The notes under the pieces are model-generated. The model had not been told where the DNA came from, did no database searches, and saw only the letters and a program-made list of their open reading frames with translations. A DNA stretch of 24,695 nt, taken from contig JH154619.1 in the NCBI GenBank assembly GCA_000226015.1, positions 1 to 24,695 of the forward strand, read 5' to 3'. Within the stretch, counting starts at the first letter, position 1. Each line of letters begins with the position of its first letter. The position numbers were made by a program, and so were the translations under genes. This document shows, one piece after another, positions 7,769-15,765 of the stretch. This stretch comes from Mnemiopsis leidyi. Taxonomy: Eukaryota > Ctenophora > Tentaculata > Lobata > Bolinopsidae.

Positions 7769-8503
7769 ACACGTGTTGATTAACAAAGAACAATCTCAGA
7801 CCAAACCTCTTTGTGTATCATTATATTTGATCTTTATCTATCATTTATCTAAAACATTGCAAAAGCCCTTGGTATTGAAGACTTCAAAAGACATTCAAGA
7901 TGCAGCCCCTAATAACAATCAGTCAATTTAAAGTGTTTGATTTTGTGAAGAATAGAGATGGTGTAACCAGATTCTTGACGGTGACAATTCTTCCGACTAA
8001 TCGACTAATTTATCATCAGAGACAGTTGATGTTTTAAAGAGAAGTATGTTAACTTATTTGTTTCATTTGCAAGATCAAGAATAAGATTAACTGTTATCTT
8101 GGAGGGTATGAGGATGGCTATGATCGTTTTCCACTATGACTGTCATTTTACATTACATTGATAATTTACATTTGTAATTACAAATCATTATATCTAGTAT
8201 GTAAAGAGGCAGAAGAAAACCACATGTATATTTTTCAGCTATTGTTTTTGCATTATACACTGTATAAAACAAAAAACAATAACTGAAAAAACTATGCTTA
8301 CTGTAACTAAACTAGACCACAGAGAAACTCAAATACAATAACAGAATACGGTGAAAAAGGACAAATAGGACAAATTAACATTGCCCGGAAAATGTAAATA
8401 GATTATTATCACTATCATTGATAATATCTAACTTTTATTCTGTCGAAGTTTTTGTCCCGTGGTACATGTGAGTGACGTCTTCTACTAACTCTCACACGGG
8501 AAG
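7769..8503. other. Noncoding stretch with a long hairpin
   Basis: No gene was recognised. The notable feature is an inverted repeat at 8231-8290: arms of about 20 bases (TTTTTCAGCTATTGTTTTTG and its near-complement) with one mismatch and one unpaired base around a 20-base loop. Confidence 0.5.
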
Positions 8504-8693
8504 CTAATTTTTTCTAAACATCAGAATTTTTGCAGTCTTACGTCTCCATTCTTTATAGAGAATGTTATTTGCGAAAAAGTGCCTCAAATTTGTTTTGACA
8601 CTCGATGTAAAAGGTAAAAAATCAAAATTTTCTATGTAAGGCATCTCTTTAATGATCTTGTTTGGTATGCACAACGTTTTTGAGACTTCTCTC
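8504..8693 (-). other. Possible exon or relic, unrecognised
   Basis: On the minus strand an acceptor-like pyrimidine stretch ending GCTTCAG is followed by an open frame of about 63 codons, starting GWREVSKTLCIPNKIIKEM and ending at a TAG. The pattern W-R-x-V/L-x-x-x-L-x-I faintly recalls helix 2-3 of death-fold domains, but the rest is not clearly conserved. There is no neighbouring exon to join it to, and it lies among receptor-array debris. It could be chance or the last piece of a dead gene. Confidence 0.2.
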
Positions 8694-8799
8694 CAGCCTG
8701 AAGCCAAAACAAATTAGTGTCACCACCTAATATGTGTGATTAAACACATCAATTAGGATAATTATACGTATTAATGAGTACTTACACAAATCCCATTAA

Positions 8800-9150
8800 G
8801 GCCTCCTTAAAGCAAACTTATTGACCTAAAATGTATTGAAATTTTGTGTCTCTATCAGGCACATTGAATTCGGGAAACTGGGCCGTTGAACAGGATATGT
8901 TTGACCATGCTGATCTAAAATTTTGGGTAAATCGTATGGTTATGGAGCCCGAGTAGACATAATTATAACCATTTCAGTAACCTTAAATGTCAGAGGTACA
9001 TTGGTCGTTCGAGGTTTGACGGGATGTACTTGGACAACGGACATGCTGGTCCAAAATTTCCTGTAGAATCGTTAGATGGTCATAGCAGATGACTCAAGAA
9101 CCCCTGGAGGCTCTCTTAAGAAGAATTTATTGATCTGAAATGTCCCAGGT
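8800..9150. repeat. Diverged tandem repeat of about 150 bp
   Basis: Related phrases recur at about 150-base intervals: TTATTGACCTAAAATGT (about 8819), AACCTTAAATGT (about 8980) and TTATTGATCTGAAATGT (about 9128). CATGCTGATCTAAAATTTT (about 8917) pairs with CATGCTGGTCCAAAATTTC (about 9042). This suggests two to three old copies. No coding was seen. Confidence 0.4.
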
Positions 9151-9929
9151 ATAAACTGTTTTCTTAAGGCTGGTGCTATTTTTAGTAACGTGTGTAAGAT
9201 TTACCTACCTGTGAGTTTATGTAATTTAACATACTGAGTTGAAGCTCAAGTAAGAGATCTGGTGAGTACCATTAAGACGTTTATGAGAGCACAGCTCAGT
9301 GCGGGGGCTATAAGAACTGTTCCAGGCCCGGAGATAATTATCTAATGGTTCACAAATAAAACCATCCTTACAACCACGTGTTACTAAAAACTAGATCACA
9401 TTGGGTTAGATTGTTCAGCATGTGACATCGATTTGAGGTACTAAGCCTGATATCACGATGTTGGCACAATCATACTAAATCTAAAACTTTAACTTTTTCT
9501 TCATTCTTAGTCTGCTCTCTAGGTTTTTGTAGGTCCTCTGGTTCTCCAAAAAACAAATTTGTTAACCTAAGTCTTAACTGGAGTCACAACTACGTGTGAC
9601 ACCACATCCCACATACAACACCCAACACTGTTCAAATATTGGGAGCTGGTGGTCAGAATGTTAGTGATGATACTGACAATTCAGGACATTCAACTTTTTG
9701 TAATATCATATTTGGTAGTCAGTTCTGAAAAACCTGAGATGTTGGATATCAGATCACCCGTCAGTTTAATGTAACCCGTTTAGTTAATAACCAATTGCCG
9801 AACGACCATTCTTCGTTTCCTAAACAGCCCTTTTGCTCAAGTTGAAACACGAATTTACATTTAATCGTCAAATTGAAATATTGCCTCAGTGATGAAACAT
9901 CATGCACCGCTAGCCAGTGCAGCTTTAAA
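9151..9929. other. Intergenic stretch with no recognisable feature
   Basis: No open frame of note, RNA gene or clear repeat was found. One CACGTG lies at 9375. Confidence 0.5.
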
Positions 9930-10040
9930 ATACTTTCGCCTTTTTTGGTTGAGCCACAATTAAATCGATTTATTTTGAAATAATGTATGAATCAATGTAA
10001 TCTACAGCAGACTCGAAACACGTGCAGAGGGTATTTTCTT
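9930..10040. repeat. Older partial duplicate of the receptor 5' flank
   Basis: This stretch of about 105 bases (ATCGATTTATTTTGAAATAA through CACGTGCAGAGGGT) aligns with about 5600-5715 at clearly lower identity than the 10089-11017 copy does. It is a remnant of an earlier duplication of the same flank, lying directly before the younger copy. Confidence 0.5.
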
Positions 10041-10337
10041 GATCTTTATTTTACAGACGTTACTACCGAGAACAGCATGGCCAATAAATCTCATTTGCAT
10101 TTAAACGTAAATTTATAAACATTCTATTGCCAATTAACAATATCTGTCACAGTAATAAATCATCAAACAATGTATGCCGAAGCAGTTATTTTTAAACTTT
10201 TTCCTTTTTTGATTTGAGGCAGAAGTAAATGGATTTATTTTGGGGTAATGAGTTAACACTTTTATCAATATATTGTATTAAATCAATATGACCTTACGTC
10301 TGGGAGATTTAGCTTAATTCAAATATTTTTTTATTGA

Positions 10338-10574
10338 AAACTGCGGATAGTTCGCCAAGTTCATGTTTACCCAGATAAACGCTTTTCCGAAGCTAGCAGT
10401 AGTGGCAAGTTGAAAGACGTAGAAGAATGGCAGTGTTTTTATTTGGCACCCGACAGAAGCAAAAAAGAAGGAATTGCTCGCAGAAAACTGGTTGGAGACC
10501 TCATGCAGAAGATCTGTGATGTTCGAGAGAAGTCTGCACCAGCGTCAGTCAATATTTCAATAACGGCGCTTTAG
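10338..10574 (+). pseudogene. ORF1 C-terminal relic upstream of receptor copy 3
   Basis: An uninterrupted 78-codon stretch reads KLRIVRQVHVYPDKRF, a Ser-rich link, VEEWQCFYLAPDRSKKEG, a basic ARRKLVGDLMQK segment and a tail ending NISITAL at a TAG. It matches the C-terminal third of the palindrome's ORF1 by the PDRS motif and its position relative to block B: about 310 bases from stop to block, against about 290 in the palindrome. The N-terminal two thirds are absent. This is an old retroelement fragment carried with the receptor duplication. Confidence 0.55.
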
Positions 10575-10881
10575 ACACAATGTTTGACGAGCATGCGTTA
10601 TTCAAGTGTGCTTTTTGCCTTACCAGTGTAATTCACGGTTAGCGTAGATCTGTCATTTTTGTAGAATAGTTGTAAAGAACTCTACTACTGGAACCACATT
10701 ATACTTATTTTATGTACTGATTCATTTTTTCACAAAACTTTGGTTTTTGAATCTTGTCAGGACTTTTATTATGATTCATAATTATCTAAATATTCTATGA
10801 TTTATATGTTAGTAATATTAGATTTCGGTACATTGCCAGCCTCCACCGTGGGGTTTTACAACAACAACATTTGCATTGATC

Positions 10882-10990
10882 TTGGGAGGGGTCTTAAATT
10901 ACAAACCCAATTTCTTAAAATGCAATGCTCCTTCCCTTTGTTTCTGTAGGTCGATATGTGTCCAATCGACCATGTGAGAAATACCGCAAA
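10882..10990 (+). promoter_or_regulatory. Block B upstream of receptor copy 3 (possible leader or promoter)
   Basis: This is a near-duplicate of the block before copy 2. At its 3' end it is closer to the palindrome version (TCCAATCGACCATGTGAG against TCTATTGGACCATTTGAG). It ends about 28 bases before the ATG. Promoter activity is only inferred from position. Confidence 0.4.
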
Positions 10991-11017
10991 TTTCAAGATT
11001 AATTCTCATCAGGTAAA

Positions 11018-11968
11018 ATGGCGATATTCAGTGAGGGAGGAACGATTTATCCAGATATTTTACTGGTCTGTTATCTGGCTACTTGTTTTCTTATCTCTAC
11101 AGTCCTTAACCCTGCTGTATTCCTTTACAACTATCGGAAAAAGAAAAACTCTGTTCCTGTCTTCTTGTTCAAGTGTCTTTCTGTCTTTGACTTTCTGACT
11201 TGTGTGGTTATACCAATAAAAGTCACTTTGGAAGCAGTAAAGCCTGCATGTTTTGTAAAGCAGAATGATCTCATGTTCGACCAAAATTTGTCCTGCATCG
11301 AGCGGATGACAAGACCACAAGCACCGGATGATTACAATATTCCGTTACGACTTTATTCATTGGTACAGTGGATCGCAATGTTTACAACAAACTTTATAGC
11401 AGCAGTAATGGCTATCTGCAGATTTGTACAGATCAGATTCCCTTTCTTCCCACTACAAGTGACACATCTCCTCCCTTTAGTTCTGATGTTTGGATTTTAT
11501 ACCTTGGGACTATGCAGCTATGCTGTGTTCGACAGAAACAGCTCTTACTTCGTCGGGACACAGGTATATACACATGCTTTTGATGTTGACGATAAAGCTC
11601 TTGCTATTTTCATTTATGCATGGCCATGTATCCTGTGTCAAGTCGTCTCAGTCTTCACATCACTTCTAACCATCCGTCATCTTTCTAACATCAGAAAAAA
11701 CCCGGTTTCTACTAAAGCAGGATCAGCTGCAATCTCAATCAGAAGCAGTATAAAAATATTGATAACAAATTTCAGTAGTGTTCTCTATAAAATTGTTCTG
11801 GTGACCTGTATGAGCATCACTAAAAGAGAACAACAAAGTGCACAATCTGATGTCCTTATATTTATAACTTCTGTTTTGACTCCTATTCTACTCTCATGCT
11901 TTAATCCAATCGTCTTCATTACATTCACTCCAAAATTTGATTTGAAATTCAAACTCAGACCTTCTTAA
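11018..11968 (+). CDS. Class A-like seven-transmembrane receptor, copy 3
   Basis: This 316-residue paralogue starts at the same ATG context as copy 2. The topology and signature residues are as in copy 2: short N-terminus, Asp in TM2, CRF, WPCILC in TM5 and NPIVF in TM7. Loop 1 has the sequon NLS beside the conserved Cys. It is closest to the truncated copy at 12524: from TM5 to the stop codon the proteins are almost identical, including the TM6-TM7 loop (KREQQSAQSD) and tail (FKLRPS), and the 3' UTRs match to about 12030. Downstream, the UTR is cut by a retroelement fragment and then the sequence gap. Confidence 0.85.
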   Translation: MAIFSEGGTIYPDILLVCYLATCFLISTVLNPAVFLYNYRKKKNSVPVFLFKCLSVFDFLTCVVIPIKVTLEAVKPACFVKQNDLMFDQNLSCIERMTRPQAPDDYNIPLRLYSLVQWIAMFTTNFIAAVMAICRFVQIRFPFFPLQVTHLLPLVLMFGFYTLGLCSYAVFDRNSSYFVGTQVYTHAFDVDDKALAIFIYAWPCILCQVVSVFTSLLTIRHLSNIRKNPVSTKAGSAAISIRSSIKILITNFSSVLYKIVLVTCMSITKREQQSAQSDVLIFITSVLTPILLSCFNPIVFITFTPKFDLKFKLRPS

Positions 11969-12030
11969 AACTGAGAAAACATTGATGAGGATATTGAAAG
12001 TAATTTAGTCAGAGTTCCAAGTTATTTCTA

Positions 12031-12320
12031 CAACTTCCAGGAAATTGAAGAAAATGACATTTTAGATTATGTTAGCTCATTAAACCATACCAAAGCCACA
12101 TTTGACGAAATACCTTTGTTTCTGCTGAAAGAAGCAACTCCTTATTTGGTTAAACCACTGACCCACATAGTAAATCTAAGCCTGCAGACTGGAACTGTTC
12201 CATCTATGTGCAAAAAAGCTAGAGTAACCCCTGTGCATAAAGCTGGAGCAATGGACGATCCAAATAATTTCAGGCCGATTTCAATACTCCCATTTATCGG
12301 AAAGCTAATCGAATATTTTG
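12031..12320 (+). mobile_element. 5'-truncated LINE fragment: start of reverse transcriptase domain
   Basis: In one frame it reads NFQEIEENDILDYVSSLNHT, then FDEIPLFLLKEATPYL, TGTVPSMCKKARVTPVHKAG and NNFRPISILPFIGKLIEYF. This is the conserved beginning of non-LTR reverse transcriptases (K-A-x-V-x-P-V-x-K then N-x-R-P-I-S-x-L-P), known in Jockey, CR1 and L2-like groups. It begins abruptly where the 3' UTRs of copies 3 and 4 stop being alike, and runs into the N gap, so its catalytic motifs are not visible. The true downstream sequence is unknown. Confidence 0.85.
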
Positions 12321-12333
12321 NNNNNNNNNNNNN
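12321..12333. other. Assembly gap (13 N)
   Basis: A run of N separates the LINE fragment from a palindrome-end fragment. The right-hand flank, 12334-12619, is an exact reverse complement of 1-286, so the join across this gap is doubtful. Confidence 0.95.
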
Positions 12334-12527
12334 TATTTGTCTAGGCATTTCTGCTTCTATATTCCTTTTAGTTAAATATTAGGAACGGTATTCGTGGGGA
12401 GGTGTCTCAAATTTCAAACCCCCTTTCTCTAAATGTAATGCTTCTACCTTTGTTATTGGAGGTCAATCTGTGTCTATTGGACCATTTGAGACTATTTCAC
12501 TACTAAGGCAGAGCCAATAAATTTTGA
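12334..12527 (+). mobile_element. Retroelement terminal fragment fused to a receptor gene
   Basis: These are the last 194 bases of the palindrome arm, including block B and the end AATAAATTTTGA. The sequence agrees with the left arm at both sites where the arms differ (TTTCTCT, GAGACTATT). It is joined directly to the TM2 codons of the receptor at 12524; the break lies in the shared bases TGA. Confidence 0.85.
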
Positions 12528-13297
12528 CTTGTGTGGTTATACCAATAAAAGTCACTTTGGAAGCAGTAAAACCTGCATGTTTTGTACAGCAGGATGATCT
12601 CATGTTCATCCAAAATTTGTCCTGCATCGAGCGGATGACAAGACCACAAGCCCCGGGTGATAACAATATTCCGTTACGACTTTATTCATTGGTACAGTGG
12701 ATCGCAATGTTTACAACAAACTTTATAGCAGCATTAATGGCTATCTGCAGATTTGTACAGATAAGATTCCCTTTCTTCCCACTACAAGTGATACATCTCC
12801 TCCCTTTAGTTCTGATGTTCGGACTATATACTCTTGGACTGAGCAGCTATGTTGTGTTTGATAGACAAAGTGCTTACTTTGTCGCTACACAAGTATTTAC
12901 ACACAGTTTAAGTATCGTCGAAAAAGCGCTTGTCATTTTCGTCTATGCATGGCCATGTATCCTGTGTCAAGTAGTATCAGTCTTCACATCACTTCTAACC
13001 ATCCGTCATCTTTCTAACATCAGAAAAAACCCGGTTTCTACTGAAGCAAGATCAGCTGCGATCTCAATCAGAAGCAGTATAAAAATATTGATAACAAACT
13101 TCAGTAGTGTTCTCTATAAAATTGTTCTGGTGACCTGTATGAGCATCACTAAAAGAGAACAACAAAGTGCACAATCTGATGTCCTTATATTTATAACTTC
13201 TGTTTTGACTCCTATTCTACTCTCATGCTTTAATCCAATCGTCTTCATTACATTCACTCCAAAATTTAATTTGAAATTCAAACTCAGACCTTCTTAA
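12524..13297 (+). pseudogene. Receptor copy 4, truncated at its 5' end
   Basis: The frame begins at LTCVVIPIKV in TM2 and continues without a stop to the normal C-terminus (FKLRPS), 257 codons. TM1 and the first part of TM2 are replaced by the retroelement end, and a TAA lies immediately upstream in frame. The first codon of the open stretch is TTG, not ATG, so no normal receptor can be made. Downstream features are intact: sequon NLS in loop 1, CRF, WPCILC and NPIVF. Against copy 3 the TM4-TM5 loop differs most, while the last third and the 3' UTR are nearly identical, which suggests recent duplication or gene conversion. Confidence 0.85.
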
Positions 13298-13388
13298 AAC
13301 TGAGAAAACATTGATGAGGAGAATATTGAAAGTAATTTAGTCAGAGTTCCAAGTTATTTCTCCATGCCATATCTTTGGTAACACTGGC

Positions 13389-13577
13389 CTACTTAGTGCC
13401 CCTAAGGTAGCAGTAATTTTTCACGTAGTTAATTTCAACTGTGGCTGGTTTTGCTCTTTTGGTACAGTTTAATGCTTTCGTGTTTACAACTGAGAATTTA
13501 TTGAAATATTTAAAGACTCTAAATTTCTTTTCTATAAACAAAATCCTGTTCTGAACCTCGATAAATTGAGAGTACAA
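13389..13577 (-). pseudogene. Possible ORF1 N-terminal relic
   Basis: A minus-strand frame contains QFIEVQNRILFIE, then FKYFNKFSVVNTKALNCTKR. It resembles the QIVEAQNSVF and LLKITNTHHIQKCNLDKR segment near the N-terminus of the palindrome's ORF1. If real, it is another fragment of the same retroelement superfamily in the opposite orientation. The similarity is short and judged by eye. Confidence 0.35.
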
Positions 13578-13602
13578 CTAATGTTGCCAAGCGTAATTAA
13601 AC

Positions 13603-13608
13603 AATAAA
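13603..13608 (+). terminator. Candidate poly(A) signal downstream of receptor copy 4
   Basis: AATAAA occurs within an A- and T-rich run (AATAAATAAATAAAC) about 300 bases after the stop codon. In such composition it could be chance. Confidence 0.25.
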
Positions 13609-13881
13609 TAAATAAACAAAATCAATTTTACCGAGCAAGACATAAAATGCTTTGGTAAATAATCAGCATAGAAGCTCCATTACATTATTGAATATCTATC
13701 CATGTATTGCTGTGTAAAATTTGATTTTTATTTATTTATTTATTATCTAATGCAGCATCTGGTGCTGTGATAGATAAATCAAGTCAGAGTACCTGACTAA
13801 GGCTTTGAAATATCTGAAAAATAATAGAATATGCAAAAACATGAAATAAAAACATGAAATTAAAAAAAACGTGAAATAAAA

Positions 13882-14161
13882 ATGAAATAATCTCAAATCT
13901 CCTGATATGATTAATGACTAGCGAGACAGGGGCCTAAGTCAAGGCTCCCAACACTAGGAGCAAGGAAGACTCGGCCAAACTAGTCACGCCGTACCCTAGC
14001 ACATTAACGGACGACCCTCCCGGGGGACTAATCCGTTACCACTAACCTGCCTCTCCGAATCTTCCAGAGAAGAGAGAGAGAGGCCGGTCTACTCCCCTGG
14101 GGTGTGAACGGGAGCTACGCTCCCATCCATTGGGCCTTGGTCCTGCCCCCTTGAAGAAGAA
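13882..14161 (+). mobile_element. GC-rich retroposon with GAA-type tail
   Basis: A GC-rich block of about 280 bases (for example GACGACCCTCCCGGGGGACT and GGGCCTTGGTCCTGCCCCC) sits in AT-rich DNA, ends TTGAAGAAGAA, and is flanked by GTGAAATAAAA on both sides (13871 and 14162). The flanking 11-mer suits a target-site duplication, though the left flank is itself full of GAAATAAAA-like repeats. The body could be a SINE or a LINE 3' end; an opposite orientation, using the TTTA repeat at about 13727-13745 as tail, is possible. Confidence 0.5.
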
Positions 14162-14371
14162 GTGAAATAAAATATAAAACTTCTCACTGATCTATTTGGC
14201 GATTTGTTCGGATATTGTGAATTATTTCAGAGTCAAAATATGGGAGTTTTACATCCCCCTTCTCTCCTAGCTGATGAAGTACCCATGAGAACGACACCCC
14301 ATACCGATGTTAGGCTGTACAAATATTTGTACAAATAATTATCCTCAAATTTTTATCTTCAAATCCCAAGA

Positions 14372-14755
14372 AATGAAGATTTGTAAAGATCAGATTCTCT
14401 TCTTTCCACTACAAGTGAAACATCTCCTCCCTTTAGTCCTGACTTCTGATATTTGGACTAGCTATGTTGTGTTCGACAATGCCGGTGCATACACCGATGG
14501 TACACACGTATTTTTGCATGTTTTCGGTTTGGAAAAGACTTAAGTACTAGCAATCCTCTTCTTGCATGGCGATTTATATTGTATCCTGTGTCAAATACTT
14601 TCAGTCTTGAAATAACTTTTAGCTATCCAACATCTTCCTTACATCAGATGCAGGATCACCAGCAATCTCAATCAAAAGCAGTTTGAAAATAAATTAATTA
14701 ATTCAGTCTGATACGGAAACCCATAACACAGAGCTCCTCCTCAACGGTCTATGTG
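14372..14755 (+). pseudogene. Receptor relic, internally deleted
   Basis: This is recognisable from the end of TM3 (ICKDQILFFPLQVKHLLPLV, compare CRFVQIRFPFFPLQVTHLLP) through TM4, loop 2 and TM5 (CILCQILSVL) to the start of TM6. It then jumps to a tail-coding stretch (attcagtctgatacggaaac) that matches the copy 2 C-terminus. It has stop codons, frameshifts, a 24-base loss in the third cytoplasmic loop, and has lost TM6-TM7. The TM4-TM5 loop (NAGAYTDGTHVFLHVFGL) resembles copies 2-4. It is a dead array member. Confidence 0.8.
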
Positions 14756-14759
14756 AATA

Positions 14760-15765
14760 AAGTTTAAAAAATTTTTTTTACATGACAAACATTAGACGAG
14801 ACGGTTTATGACATAGACTTCGTCAAAGATTTGTTGGACAAGCTTTTTTCTAACCATGGTAGCTTGGATAATTGAATCTGGTCTATGCTACGGTAGAATA
14901 TTGATTGAGAGATCAAATATATTGACAGCTATTAGCATGTTGTATGAGTTCAGCATTTATTCTGAATGTTGTGATCATTATTCTTATCTAACCGTGTGGT
15001 TAGTAGTCAAATCGACTATTTTTCTTCAGGGAATATTTCATTTCAAGCTATCAGTAGTCAATGACTAATCAAGCTATATCATATATATCAAGCTATATCA
15101 TATATATCAAGCTATATCATATATATCAAGCTATATCATATATATAAATATCAAGCTATATCATACACATCAGTATATAATCGAGTCTCTGAGGTATTGT
15201 ACGTGTTATTTTGCTGCTTTTTTTCAACAGTTAACACCCGCTCATTAGATAGGGAAGAACGCCACTAATCAGCACGTGTAGAGACAAGTGGAATTTGGAG
15301 CCGATGAGCTATCACCTAGCAACCAATAAGCTAAAGTAATAGCAGGTGGTGAGCCAGCAGTAATTTATCTCGCCGTTAGCACAACATGTGTCTTGCTTAT
15401 TCATTAAAGTCTTGAAGTTTTTTAGAATAGAGCGCGGTAATTATGTGCTTGGTATCAGTTATAAATGGCTCACCTGTGAAAAGCTTGAAATATTTTAGCA
15501 TATTGCTTTAGAAGACTGTTGTGTTACTTTTTTTCTTGATAGTTTGTTATGTCATGTCTTTATCTAAAACTATAACTAGGAATTAATTATGAGATATCTA
15601 TCTGAAGTCAATTGTATGAGAGATAATCTCTCTAAAGTGTGATGATGTAATGTCATAACTCATCGACTTCTGTCATAATTCTGTCGACTTACTTTCAGTC
15701 TGAGCAAGACTCAAATTTGTTATGTGAGGTGTTTTTCCAAATCTCCTTTCCCCAGAAAAGTTGAG
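14760..15765. other. Intergenic region upstream of receptor copy 5
   Basis: No gene was recognised. The 19-bp tandem repeat at 15067-15164 lies here. A CACGTG at 15273, a CCAAT at about 15321 and an acceptor-like TTTCCCCAG at 15747-15755 may belong to the leader of copy 5. Block B and the ORF1 relic were not found here, unlike upstream of copies 2 and 3. Confidence 0.45.
15067..15164. repeat. 19-bp tandem repeat
   Basis: The unit ATCAAGCTATATCATATAT occurs four times head to tail, followed by a short AAAT interruption and a fifth partial unit. It is AT-rich and probably a recent minisatellite. Confidence 0.85.

Larger units (their letters stand above)
10089..11017. repeat. Duplicated 5' flank of receptor copy 3
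   Basis: This is the partner of 5490-6206. It is the more complete version and keeps about 250 bases (10513-10765) that are missing before copy 2. It contains the ORF1 relic (10338-10574), block B (about 10882-10990) and an acceptor-like CTCATCAG before GTAAAATGG. Confidence 0.8.

Noticed and set aside
12524..13297. Receptor copy 4 as an intact gene starting at its first open codon
   Set aside because: The first codon is TTG, a TAA lies directly upstream, and TM1 with part of TM2 is replaced by retroelement sequence, so it was called a pseudogene.
15061..15180. CRISPR-like array
   Set aside because: The 19-bp units are directly adjacent without spacers, and the window is animal nuclear DNA.
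15724..15765. N-terminal extension of receptor copy 5
   Set aside because: It has no ATG, contains an acceptor-like TTTCCCCAG, and all paralogues begin at the MAI(F/L)SEGG position.
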